Below the pieces are notes generated by a model. It did no database searches. It saw only the letters and a program-made list of their open reading frames with translations, and was not told the DNA's origin. From contig NZ_FRCP01000013.1 in NCBI RefSeq assembly GCF_900142955.1, forward strand, positions 124,001 through 188,000: a DNA stretch of 64,000 nucleotides. The letters are read 5' to 3'. This stretch comes from Anaerosporobacter mobilis DSM 15930. Lineage in GTDB: Bacteria; Bacillota; Clostridia; Lachnospirales; Lachnospiraceae. The position numbers and the translations under genes were made by a program. Below, piece by piece: positions 36,177-43,614 of this stretch (positions are counted from its first letter, which is position 1; each line of letters starts with the position of its first letter).

Positions 36177-37139
36177 ACATAATAACATATATGCGATCTG
36201 GAACATAATCATAAATATCGCAACAAACATTTGATTCTTAATAACACCAAAACGATTTTTCATATCCAACATAGCAACTGGTACCACATTGAAGTTTGCT
36301 GCCATTGGTGTTAATAACGTACCACAGAATCCCGTTGTTAACGCTAACATTCCTACAACTGTTGGATCTGCACCTAATGATAATACAAACGGCCCACCGA
36401 TACCAACAGTCATAACTGTAATGGCTGCAAATGCATTTCCCATAATCATTGTAAAGAATACCATACCTAAGCAGTATACGATAATTCCAATTGTTAAGTT
36501 CCCCTCTGGTATGATGCTTTGTACATACAGAGCGATTACTTCACCAACACCTGCTTTCGTAAAAACAGCACCCAGTGCCGCTAATAGCATCGGAAGGATA
36601 CTTAATGGACCTACCGTAGACAGTAATCGTTCTGTATCTGTTAAAAATACTTTAGGTGTATTTTCTTTAGACATAATCATTAAGAATACAATACCAAATA
36701 ATACACCCACTGCAACACCAACAAGTGCTCCAAGATCAGTTAACGTAGCAAAAATAATGGCACAAATACCAATTGATAATGCTGGTATAAATACTTTCAT
36801 ACCATTTTTCTTACGTAGTCGTTCTCTTTGCTCTGCTGTTGGAAGTTCCACCTTACCTGGCTTCACCTTCTTAAGCATTGCTGGAATTACCATGATAAAA
36901 ATCATTATACCACTAATAACCGATCCGTGTTCGAAAGCATTGATAAAACGCCCAAACGATATCAGCACACCTAACGTTACCCAAAAGATACAAGTAGGAA
37001 TACGAGAGGTGTTTTCTTTATCTATAGCATTTTTAATTCCTGTATATATTGCAAGAAGTCCTATAATGATATATACAACTTCTAATAGTTTTGTTCCTAA
37101 TGTCACACTGGTATCAGTAAAAAATGAAATCATTGACAT
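36171..37139 (-). CDS. DUF979 family membrane protein
   Basis: The product is 322 aa with about nine hydrophobic helices. The conserved block TTGFCGTLLTPMAANFNVVPVAMLDMK is typical of DUF979. Its gene is almost always next to DUF969, as here (18-nt gap), so the two probably form one permease. Association with pcp suggests transport of 5-oxoproline or of pyroglutamyl peptides; this is inference from neighbourhood. The repeat-rich gap before pcp may separate or tune expression of pcp. Confidence 0.9.
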   Translation of the reverse strand: MSMISFFTDTSVTLGTKLLEVVYIIIGLLAIYTGIKNAIDKENTSRIPTCIFWVTLGVLISFGRFINAFEHGSVISGIMIFIMVIPAMLKKVKPGKVELPTAEQRERLRKKNGMKVFIPALSIGICAIIFATLTDLGALVGVAVGVLFGIVFLMIMSKENTPKVFLTDTERLLSTVGPLSILPMLLAALGAVFTKAGVGEVIALYVQSIIPEGNLTIGIIVYCLGMVFFTMIMGNAFAAITVMTVGIGGPFVLSLGADPTVVGMLALTTGFCGTLLTPMAANFNVVPVAMLDMKNRFGVIKNQMFVAIFMIMFQIAYMLLCS

Positions 37140-37157
37140 TAATTGCTTCCTCCCTCT

Positions 37158-37871
37158 CTATTTGTTTTCTACCTTATCTTCTTGACCTTGTGTCTTTGTA
37201 GCAGCTTGTTTATAAAACTTTTTCGATAATGATTTATCCTTTTGAATAAAGTACACCATACCAACTACTACTGCAACAATTGCTGTTGGAATTGCTACTT
37301 TAGCTAGATCCGCTAACTCTACTTCATAACCTAGTGAAGCTAAGGTACTTTGAATTAACAAACCACCAGAACCACCGATAAATAATACTTGGCAGAAAAA
37401 CCAAGCGATATTTTCCATCGCTGAAGCCATTCCTTTGATTTCCTCCACATGCTCTTCGTTTGGCTCTTTACCACTGGCTTCAATTGCCCCCGTTGCCATA
37501 GGCATGATAATTGGTCGTACAAATCCGGCTACGCCACCAAAATTCACATTGAAAGCACCAAACACCCCTCGCATTAAACCATAAGCTGCAATTACTTTAC
37601 CACTGGTTGGATTCTTAATTTTTCCTATCAATTTAGCAGCTGTTTCCTTTAATCCGTTCCGTTCTAACGTACCAGTAACTAGCATAATCAAAATAAAGAT
37701 TGCCATGCTTCTATTGTTAACGAAGTTTTCCCCTAATGTAGAAAGTAAATCTGTTGGTGTAAGACCACCAACAATAGCTGTAACAATAGCAGAAAGCATG
37801 ATAATCAATATTGAATCTAGCTTGAATGTAAATCCTAAGATAATAATTAGGATCCCTAATAATTTGATCAT
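37158..37871 (-). CDS. DUF969 family membrane protein
   Basis: The product is 237 aa from ATG 37871 (AAGGAGAG 7 nt upstream; an ATG 18 codons earlier lacks a site). About six hydrophobic helices are present, and the block YGLMRGVFGAFNVNFGGVAGFVRPIIMPMA is strongly conserved in DUF969. It is the first gene of the DUF969-DUF979-pcp unit. The short, charged C-terminal tail (KKFYKQAATKTQGQEDKVENK) is cytoplasmic. It is probably half of a two-subunit transporter. Confidence 0.9.
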   Translation of the reverse strand: MIKLLGILIIILGFTFKLDSILIIMLSAIVTAIVGGLTPTDLLSTLGENFVNNRSMAIFILIMLVTGTLERNGLKETAAKLIGKIKNPTSGKVIAAYGLMRGVFGAFNVNFGGVAGFVRPIIMPMATGAIEASGKEPNEEHVEEIKGMASAMENIAWFFCQVLFIGGSGGLLIQSTLASLGYEVELADLAKVAIPTAIVAVVVGMVYFIQKDKSLSKKFYKQAATKTQGQEDKVENK

Positions 37872-37991
37872 ACTTCTCTCTCCTTGTTCTTCCATTTTGG
37901 ACATTTGTATTACTCGTAAAGACATTATACTTTATTTTTCGACATTTTTCATTGGTTATTCCTGGCACTGCTTAGATGTACATTTTCCGCA

Positions 37992-38021
37992 TAAAAAAAG
38001 ACTCAAGTCAAATGACTTGAG
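37992..38021 (-). terminator. Terminator of the rubrerythrin gene
   Basis: CTCAAGTCA (38002-38010) and TGACTTGAG (38013-38021) form the stem, followed on the minus strand by CTTTTTTT. It is 30 nt past the rubrerythrin stop codon. Confidence 0.8.
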
Positions 38022-38050
38022 CCTAAGCTAAACTATATATAGATTATAAA

Positions 38051-38722
38051 TTAATAATTCTCTTTTCTTACTTCAAAATAACTTTGTGAATATTTGCATA
38101 CTGGACATACTTCAGGTGCTTTTTTACCCATTACTAGATGTCCACATACACGACATTCCCACATTGTTTCTTCACCTTTTTCGAATACTTTTTGCATCTC
38201 AACATTATTTAATAATGCACGATATCTTTCTTCATGTGATTTCTCTATTGCAGCAACTCTACGGAAACGTTCAGCTAATTCTTTGAAGCCCTCTTCTTCT
38301 GCATCTTTTGCAAATCTATCATACATATCTGTCCATTCGTAATGCTCACCTTCAGCTGCATGTAATAGATTCTCTGCAGTAGAACCAAGATTACCCAACT
38401 CTTGGTACCAGATTCTTGCATGCTCTTGTTCATTTCGAGCTGTTTTTAAGAAAATCTCAGATAATTGATCATAGCCTTCTTGACTTGCAATGTTTGCAAA
38501 GTATGTATATTTGTTACGTGCTTGACTTTCTCCTGCGAATGCTTCCATTAAGTTTTTCTCAGTCTTTGTTCCGGCATAAGTATTACCGTTTGAAACCTTT
38601 TCTTCTACTTTAACAAATGCAGAAGCTGGTTGTTTACATATAGGACATGTAAATCCTTCTGGTAATTCTCCTTCATGAATATATCCACATACAGAACAAC
38701 GGTATTTTACAATTTCACTCAT
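38051..38722 (-). CDS. Rubrerythrin with rubredoxin-like domains at both ends
   Basis: The product is 223 aa from ATG 38722 (AGGAGG 9 nt upstream). Residues ~5-38 form a rubredoxin-like knuckle pair (CSVCGYIHEGELPEGFTCPIC). Residues ~53-185 are the four-helix diiron domain with AFAGESQARNKYTYFA, ARNEQEHARIW and IEKSHEERYRALL. The C-terminus has a second pair, CRVCGHLVMGKKAPEVCPVC. Usual rubrerythrins have only the C-terminal one. It reduces hydrogen peroxide with electrons from rubredoxin or NADH oxidoreductases, protecting an anaerobe from oxygen. It is monocistronic with a good promoter. Confidence 0.95.
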   Translation of the reverse strand: MSEIVKYRCSVCGYIHEGELPEGFTCPICKQPASAFVKVEEKVSNGNTYAGTKTEKNLMEAFAGESQARNKYTYFANIASQEGYDQLSEIFLKTARNEQEHARIWYQELGNLGSTAENLLHAAEGEHYEWTDMYDRFAKDAEEEGFKELAERFRRVAAIEKSHEERYRALLNNVEMQKVFEKGEETMWECRVCGHLVMGKKAPEVCPVCKYSQSYFEVRKENY

Positions 38723-38763
38723 TTTAATTTTCCTCCTATACATTGACTATTATTACACTTATT

Positions 38764-38792
38764 ACTATAATATGTTTTTTATGCTAAGTCAA
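38764..38792 (-). promoter_or_regulatory. Promoter of the rubrerythrin gene
   Basis: TTGACT (38792-38787) and TATAGT (38769-38764) are separated by 17 nt on the minus strand, 42 nt before the start codon. Confidence 0.65.
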
Positions 38793-38849
38793 TATTACTA
38801 GTCGAGATAATGAGGAGATACGTGGCTTCTCCAATTGTACTCCTACCCA

Positions 38850-38897
38850 TACCAAAAACAGTTGCCGCTTATGCTAATCTAACAAAGCGGCAACTGT
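38850..38897 (-). terminator. Terminator of the flavin oxidoreductase gene
   Basis: A perfect 13-bp stem, ACAGTTGCCGCTT (38858-38870) with 38885-38897, is followed on the minus strand by TTTTTGG. It begins 8 nt after the stop codon. Confidence 0.75.
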
Positions 38898-38904
38898 TCT
38901 TTAA

Positions 38905-40818
38905 TTATATATTTAATACTGCATCGTATGCTTCACTTACAGCATCAAGTACTTTTCTAACTTTCACACTATCTCCTACATTTACGATGGTATAATCCTC
39001 TTTTAAAGCCTCATACAAATCAGTGTTTGGCACAAATCCCATGGCTAAGACAACCGTATCGCATGTTATGTCTTCTTCTTGCCCGCTACATTGTACCAAT
39101 ACGTGATTTTCCTTTATCTCCATTAATTTAGTTGAGGTCTTTGCTGTAATATTGGTATGATTTAATAGCTGATTTAACATCATTGCATTCTGGATAAATA
39201 CTGGTTCTGGAAGTACATGATCTGCCATCTCTACTAAGGTAACCTTCTTACCTTTTTCCGCTAATACAACTGCGGTTTCACATCCTACTAAACCAGCTCC
39301 AATGATTGTGACTTCCTTGCCTACTGGTACTTTATTCTGTAAAACATCTGTGGCTGCTACAACATGTCCCATGTGAATACCTGGTATTGATTTTGGTCTT
39401 ACAGGTAATGCTCCTGCTGCATAGATAATTAGATCAGGTGCATAGCCATCGACCAATTCCTTCGTAGCCTCCACACAATATTTTATTCGGATTTCAAGCT
39501 TTTTCATCATAACTGCATAATAGGATAAAATCTTATTTCCATCTCTTTTAAAAGATGGAAGACAGGCATTATGAAAATTGCCACCTACATGATCTAGCTT
39601 TTCCCATACTTCAACATCATGTCCAGCTTCTGCTGCTGCAATTGCTGCTTGACAGCCCCCAGGACCAGCACCAATTATTAAAACTTTCTTTTTCTCTTCT
39701 GCCTTGTTTAAAACCTTTAGAGTTTCAAATCCTGCCATAGGATTAACAGCACACCGAATATGAGCACCTTCACAAACACTCTTTATGCAACCTTCGTTGC
39801 AATAGATACAAGAGCGTATCTCATCGTTTTTGTGTTCCATAATTTTATTGGGGAAATCAGGATCAGCTAAAAATCCTCTTCCCACTCCCACAATGTCAAT
39901 ATATCCATTCTCTAAGGCTGTTTCCGCTTTGTCCGTATCTGAAAGTCTACCATTTGAGATAATAGGAAGGGAAGTAACTTCTTTTATTTTTCTAGAAGCA
40001 GATAACTGTAATACCGCTTCTTGTTGATAAATCGGTGGCATTGCCAAATACCAATTATCATGACAACCCACATCAATATGTAATGCATGCACCCCTTTTT
40101 GTTCTAGCATTCTGGCTATCTCGATTCCTTCCTCTATGGTTCTGTAACCAGCTTCTTGTGGAAGGTAATGGCAAGGCGTGAATTTTACAATCATCGGAAA
40201 ATCATTTCCTACTGCTGCTTTAATACCATCAATCATTTCATTTAAAAATCGCATTCTATTTTCGAAGCAACCACCATACTCATCAGTACGTATATTCCAT
40301 CTTGGAGTCATGAATTTATCCGTCAGGTATCCGCCATAGGCATGTACCTCAACCGCATCAGCTCCAGCTTTTTTCGCCAGTGCGACAGTTTTCACTACTT
40401 CACCTTGAATAAATTTAATTTCCTCGATGGTTAAAGCTTCATAAGTCATTTCGGAACCCGGATATAATGGTAGCGCCGATACGCAAGCAGGCTTTTGTCG
40501 ACCAGGTGCCATCAGCCCTAAGCCAGAGCCTGGCATAATCTGAATACAGACTTTACAGCCATAGGCATGTGCTCTATCCACTAGCTTCTTATACCCCGCA
40601 AAACTATCTTCATTTAGCACAGAGGAAGGGCTATGTCCTTCAATTTCTTCAGTAGCAATTATGTTTGTAAGCAGCATTGCTGCCCCACCTTCAGCTCTTC
40701 TTACATAATACTCCACTGTTTTATCGTCAAAATTGCCTAACTCTGGTCCCATTGCAACCATAACGATACGATTTTTTAATTCTAGGTTACCGATTTGTAC
40801 CGGCTGTAGTAGTTTCAT
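38905..40818 (-). CDS. NADH:flavin oxidoreductase/NADH oxidase (FadH/BaiCD-like, old yellow enzyme family)
   Basis: The product is 637 aa from ATG 40818 (AGGAGG 6 nt upstream), starting MKLLQPVQIGNLELKNRIVM. Residues 1-~360 are the FMN TIM barrel (AHAYGCKVCIQI, VEVHAYGGYLTDKFMTPRWN). A four-Cys [4Fe-4S] motif follows (CIYCNEGCIKSVC-x11-C). The C-terminal half has FAD (LIIGAGPGGCQAAIAAAEAGHDVEVWEK) and NAD (VTIIGAGLVGCETAVVLAEKGKKVTLVE) sites. The layout matches 2,4-dienoyl-CoA reductase and bile-acid or enoate reductases; the substrate is probably an enone or enoate. The divergent IclR-type gene is its likely regulator. Confidence 0.92.
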   Translation of the reverse strand: MKLLQPVQIGNLELKNRIVMVAMGPELGNFDDKTVEYYVRRAEGGAAMLLTNIIATEEIEGHSPSSVLNEDSFAGYKKLVDRAHAYGCKVCIQIMPGSGLGLMAPGRQKPACVSALPLYPGSEMTYEALTIEEIKFIQGEVVKTVALAKKAGADAVEVHAYGGYLTDKFMTPRWNIRTDEYGGCFENRMRFLNEMIDGIKAAVGNDFPMIVKFTPCHYLPQEAGYRTIEEGIEIARMLEQKGVHALHIDVGCHDNWYLAMPPIYQQEAVLQLSASRKIKEVTSLPIISNGRLSDTDKAETALENGYIDIVGVGRGFLADPDFPNKIMEHKNDEIRSCIYCNEGCIKSVCEGAHIRCAVNPMAGFETLKVLNKAEEKKKVLIIGAGPGGCQAAIAAAEAGHDVEVWEKLDHVGGNFHNACLPSFKRDGNKILSYYAVMMKKLEIRIKYCVEATKELVDGYAPDLIIYAAGALPVRPKSIPGIHMGHVVAATDVLQNKVPVGKEVTIIGAGLVGCETAVVLAEKGKKVTLVEMADHVLPEPVFIQNAMMLNQLLNHTNITAKTSTKLMEIKENHVLVQCSGQEEDITCDTVVLAMGFVPNTDLYEALKEDYTIVNVGDSVKVRKVLDAVSEAYDAVLNI

Positions 40819-40995
40819 GATTTTCCTCCTATAGTATCTGTATTTATTTGATAATTTTATCACAAAGTTCCACTGTATGCAACTAATAATTTTAGCAAAT
40901 CCCCCCTGCAACTATTATCAGTTGAATTTTTTCTTCAATATACAGACTTCTAGCTAATCCAGTATAATACCATTAGAATAAATTTTATATGAAAT

Positions 40996-41012
40996 GTTCT
41001 ATTGTATAGAAC
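40996..41012. promoter_or_regulatory. Candidate IclR operator
   Basis: GTTCTATTGTATAGAAC is a perfect 7-bp inverted repeat with a 3-bp spacer in the 517-bp region between the divergent flavin oxidoreductase and IclR genes. Its size suits an IclR-type dimer site. It is 178 nt upstream of the oxidoreductase start and 324 nt from the iclR start. Confidence 0.45.
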
Positions 41013-41098
41013 TTAACTTAACTCAATTTTAATTTATATGATTGGATTATTATGAAACTATAATCTTATAAATTCGTAGTTGCCTAATCATCCTTAAA

Positions 41099-41195
41099 AT
41101 TCTTTTCTTAGTTTTCTTTTCTTAGTTTTCTTTTCTTAGTTTTCTTTTCTTAGTTTTCTTTTCTTAGTTTTCTTTTCTTAGTTTTCTTTTCTTAT
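41099..41195. repeat. Tandem array of a 14-bp unit
   Basis: TTTTCTTAGTTTTC is repeated with exact 14-bp spacing; CTTAG occurs at 41107, 41121, 41135, 41149, 41163 and 41177, with a final truncated copy at 41191. The copies are identical, one strand is purely pyrimidine-rich apart from the AG, and the array lies in the divergent IclR/oxidoreductase control region. A pair of AGCTAGTATTT direct repeats follows directly. Such arrays expand and contract by slippage. Confidence 0.9.
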
Positions 41196-41335
41196 ATTTA
41201 TTTAGCTAGTATTTATATAGCTAGTATTTCAATCCTGAAGAAACAGTAGCTATATAAAAAAATAAATGGTACAATATACATTGTTCGCCTTACGCCATAA
41301 GGCTAGTTTAAATAAACTCGTAGAAAGGGGACTAT

Positions 41336-42130
41336 ATGTCATCCATCAAATGTTTAGAACGTGCACTAGATATTCTTGAGTTAATGTACAGTCATGGAGG
41401 AAAAATGACATTAACTGAAATATCCAATCACCTTTCTCTATATAAGAGCACCGTATTAAGAACATTAGAAACACTCGCAGAAAAGGATTTTGTTCATAGA
41501 GATGAATATACTGGTGTGTATTCGTTAGGTTCTAAAGTTTTCATGCTGGGAATGGTTGCTGCCAGCAGTTTACCCTTAAGCAAAACAGCAAAACCACAGT
41601 TAACTTATCTTTCTGAAAAGTATGATGAATACGCTAATCTTAGCATTTTAGATAAAGGAATAAACACCAATAGCTCTACTACTTCAAGCGATGATCAAAA
41701 CTTTGTTATTGTATTTCAGCAGTATTTAAATGATAGTTACACGAACACACTAATAACGCCTAGTCAGTGTGAGAACAGTGATGTTTTCTTACCTCCTGTA
41801 TATATGTGCTTTCTTGCCTATACCTCAGGTGATTTGAATCTGCAAGAACATCTTAATAAAATCAACAAAAGAAATATTGGTCAGAAGTGGAATCTAATAG
41901 ATTTCACAAAAGAAATAGATACCATAAGAGAAAACGGTTATGTTTTACAAGAAGTTGATCATAGAACAGGTCAGGTTTGCATCGCCGCTCCTATATTTAA
42001 CAAGGGCAATGAGTTTCTTGGAACCCTTAGTATTGTAGTTTCAAAAAGCAAGTTAAATAAGTATACTGCTTCGCTCATAATCGAAGATATAACCCAGTCA
42101 GCGGAAATCATTACAAAACAAAGTAGGTAA
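41336..42130 (+). CDS. IclR-family transcriptional regulator
   Basis: The product is 264 aa. The winged HTH (CLERALDILELMYSHGGKMTLTEISNHLSLYKSTVLRTLETLAEKDFVHRD, then YSLGSKVFMLG) is standard. The C-terminal GAF-like effector domain ends with a QEVDHRTGQVCIAAPIFNKGNEFLGTLSIVVSKSK segment that is diagnostic for IclR. The middle (~95-125) is less conserved. ATG follows AAAGGGG. It is divergent from the enoate-reductase-like gene, which it probably controls in response to an aromatic or acid effector. Confidence 0.9.
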   Translation: MSSIKCLERALDILELMYSHGGKMTLTEISNHLSLYKSTVLRTLETLAEKDFVHRDEYTGVYSLGSKVFMLGMVAASSLPLSKTAKPQLTYLSEKYDEYANLSILDKGINTNSSTTSSDDQNFVIVFQQYLNDSYTNTLITPSQCENSDVFLPPVYMCFLAYTSGDLNLQEHLNKINKRNIGQKWNLIDFTKEIDTIRENGYVLQEVDHRTGQVCIAAPIFNKGNEFLGTLSIVVSKSKLNKYTASLIIEDITQSAEIITKQSR

Positions 42131-42166
42131 TGCAACTAATAACCAAACGAACAAGAGGACAAAAAA

Positions 42167-42234
42167 AAGAGCCCTTTAGGGCTAGTCTGAGGAATAAATG
42201 CAGTTAGCAAATCCTCAGATGCTCTCGGGCTCTT
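42167..42234. terminator. Convergent terminator between iclR-type and dps genes
   Basis: The outer arms AAGAGCCC (42167-42174) and GGGCTCTT (42227-42234) and the inner arms CTGAGGA (42187-42193) and TCCTCAG (42212-42218) make a two-part stem. On the minus strand a run of eight T follows. On the plus strand TATTC follows. Confidence 0.7.
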
Positions 42235-42242
42235 ATTCTATA

Positions 42243-42680
42243 TTATTCCATAGATTGACTTAACATCCAGTATGCCTTACTATAGTCTTCAATAACTTCA
42301 TCCATATACGATGAAATAATAACAGCTGATGCCTCTTCTGCTTTTACTTTAATGAATTCAGCTTTCTTTTTAACATATCCAAAGTCTTCTAATACATTCT
42401 TAAGAACTTCTTTTCCAGAAATCTTAACATTTTCAGCTTCTTTGATTTTACTAATTTCTAAGTAATCTTTCATAGTTCCAAGAGGTTGACCGCCTAACAT
42501 TAATATCTTCTCAGCAATCTCATCTATTTCACTATTAACTCCATTATAATATTCTTCTAACTTACTATGCAGTACAAAGAAATTCTTTCCTTTTACGTTC
42601 CAATGATAATTTTGTAATTTTCTATATAATACATTTAAGTCCGCTAAAAATTCGTTTAATTCTTTTAATAATTCTCCCAT
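42243..42680 (-). CDS. dps: Dps/ferritin-like DNA-binding protein from starved cells
   Basis: The product is 145 aa. The Dps ferroxidase motif is complete: NYHWNVKGKNFFVLHSKLEEYYNGVNSEIDEIAEKILMLGGQPLG holds the His, Asp and Glu ligands that are shared between subunits at the dimer interface. ATG follows AAGGAGG at 7 nt. Dps forms a 12-mer that oxidises and stores iron and protects DNA from hydrogen peroxide. There is no long lysine-rich tail, so DNA binding may be weak. It appears monocistronic. Confidence 0.93.
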   Translation of the reverse strand: MGELLKELNEFLADLNVLYRKLQNYHWNVKGKNFFVLHSKLEEYYNGVNSEIDEIAEKILMLGGQPLGTMKDYLEISKIKEAENVKISGKEVLKNVLEDFGYVKKKAEFIKVKAEEASAVIISSYMDEVIEDYSKAYWMLSQSME

Positions 42681-42894
42681 ATTAAATCCTCCTTGTGTTT
42701 AAAAATTATTTTCTCAGTTAGTTTTTCCTAACCATGTATATATCATAACACAGTTCTAGAGAATTTGCAATACTAATAATAGTAATTATTACTGATTTAT
42801 TATTTGGTAGTATTTAAAAGTACACTATTCATTTCAACAACATCAGTTTTAACTAATCAAAGATTCTCGAATCTAAGCTGGACATCTATCATAC

Positions 42895-42932
42895 CATACA
42901 TTACCATCAAAAATCTTTCAAGGTAATGTATG
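42895..42932 (+). other. Stem-loop upstream of the first 27-aa peptide unit
   Basis: A perfect 11-bp stem, CATACATTACC (42895-42905) with 42922-42932, has a 16-nt loop and lies 63 nt before the first peptide start. The second unit lacks it. No T-run follows, so it may be part of the 5' leader or a protein site. The remaining 42681-42894 stretch holds only AT-rich DNA with no gene seen. Confidence 0.45.
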
Positions 42933-42995
42933 AAAATATTCGAAACAACATATCCTCTTATTGTAAAAACAATCTGAATGTAGGAGGGAACAAAG

Positions 42996-43079
42996 ATGTC
43001 AAATCAAAGTAACCAAAGCATTCAATCCTCAGAGGCCTTCGAAAACATTTATGTTGGAGATGAACCAATTGGCAGGTAA
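42996..43079 (+). CDS. 27-aa peptide, copy 1
   Basis: TAGGAGGGAACAAAG precedes the ATG, one of the strongest ribosome sites in the window. The product runs from MSNQSNQSIQSSEAF to YVGDEPIGR. It is Ser/Gln/Asn-rich at the N-terminus and acidic in the middle, with no Cys, no Trp and no membrane segment. The second copy at 43407 differs only by Phe to Tyr, Asn to Asp and Gly to Asp. The stop codon directly abuts the following hairpin. It resembles no known precursor or toxin that I can name. A secreted or signalling peptide, or a translated leader of a regulatory RNA, is possible. Confidence 0.65.
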   Translation: MSNQSNQSIQSSEAFENIYVGDEPIGR

Positions 43080-43121
43080 GGCTTATAGGACTAGACTGTC
43101 GACAGTACAGTCTTATAAGCC
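43080..43121 (+). other. Conserved hairpin after peptide copy 1
   Basis: GGCTTATA (43080-43087) pairs with TATAAGCC (43114-43121); an inner GACTG pairs with CAGTC. It begins at the base after the stop codon and is kept in the second copy. GAAACGTTTTTAC follows, so it could act as a weak terminator or as part of a structured RNA. Confidence 0.6.
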
Positions 43122-43174
43122 GAAACGTTTTTACTAAAAGATGATGAAGGGTTTCTACTTTTCATTATCATGAT

Positions 43175-43225
43175 AAGGAGCTACTTATTGCATACCAAGT
43201 ATGTACATAAGTAGCTCCTTTCTTC
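43175..43225 (+). terminator. Terminator of peptide unit 1
   Basis: A perfect 14-bp stem, AAGGAGCTACTTAT (43175-43188) with 43207-43220, is followed by TCTTCT. The same stem is found after the second unit. The 43226-43372 stretch has no gene seen. Confidence 0.7.
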
Positions 43226-43406
43226 TATGTTTATACTATTTATAAATATTACATACCTTTACATGATTCAATATAAATGCTACTTCCCTTACTTTAATTA
43301 TATCCATATATTGTAACCCACAAATCTTTCTAATCGATGCATGAAAGTATATCGAACAACACATACTATTACTGTAAAAACAATCTGAATGTAGGAGGGA
43401 ACAAAG

Positions 43407-43490
43407 ATGTCAAATCAAAGTAACCAAAGCATTCAATCCTCAGAGGCCTACGAAGACATTTATGTTGGAGATGAGCCAATTGACAGGTAA
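43407..43490 (+). CDS. 27-aa peptide, copy 2
   Basis: It has the same TAGGAGGG ribosome site and spacing as copy 1. The product runs from MSNQSNQSIQSSEAY to YVGDEPIDR. The substitutions relative to copy 1 are Phe/Tyr, Asn/Asp and Gly/Asp, with a silent Glu codon change. No processing enzyme is adjacent; an ABC exporter gene lies on the opposite strand 125 nt away, but its own regulation seems separate. Function is not known. Confidence 0.65.
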   Translation: MSNQSNQSIQSSEAYEDIYVGDEPIDR

Positions 43491-43532
43491 GGCTTATAGG
43501 ACTAGACTGTCGACGGTACAGTCTTATAAGCC
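43491..43532 (+). other. Conserved hairpin after peptide copy 2
   Basis: GGCTTATA (43491-43498) pairs with TATAAGCC (43525-43532), with the same inner stem as copy 1. A single base difference falls in the loop, leaving the structure intact. Confidence 0.6.
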
Positions 43533-43554
43533 GAAACGTTTTTACTAAAAGATT

Positions 43555-43606
43555 AAGGAGCTACTTATATTGCATACCAAGTATGTACATAAGTAGCTCC
43601 TTTCTA
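43555..43606. terminator. Terminator of peptide unit 2, possibly shared with the convergent exporter
   Basis: The stem AAGGAGCTACTTAT (43555-43568) with 43589-43602 matches that of unit 1. It ends 12 nt from the stop codon of the minus-strand permease, and on that strand AATCTTTTAG follows, so it may terminate both. Confidence 0.65.
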
Positions 43607-43614
43607 ATTGAAGA

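Larger units (their letters stand above)
42962..43143 (+). repeat. Peptide-hairpin unit, copy 1
   Basis: This 182-bp stretch is nearly identical, without gaps, to 43373-43554 (offset 411). It covers the ribosome site, the 27-codon frame, the hairpin and the A-rich tract after it. Most differences fall at conservative or silent codon positions, suggesting that the peptide is kept by selection after a tandem duplication. Confidence 0.85.
43373..43554 (+). repeat. Peptide-hairpin unit, copy 2
   Basis: This is the second copy of the 182-bp unit. After this point the first copy has about 31 extra bases before its terminator, so the terminator spacing differs. Confidence 0.85.

Noticed and set aside
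36289..37185. Long plus-strand frame opposite the DUF979 gene
   Set aside because: It is the complement of a membrane-protein gene with strong family identity; the product is low in domain signal and has no ribosome site.
41099..41195. Repeat array considered as a CRISPR
   Set aside because: The 14-bp units are contiguous with no spacers, and there are no cas genes.
42962..43554. Twin peptide units considered as insertion-sequence ends or a small transposon
   Set aside because: No transposase, terminal inverted repeats or target duplication; each unit has ordinary gene parts (ribosome site, frame, terminator).
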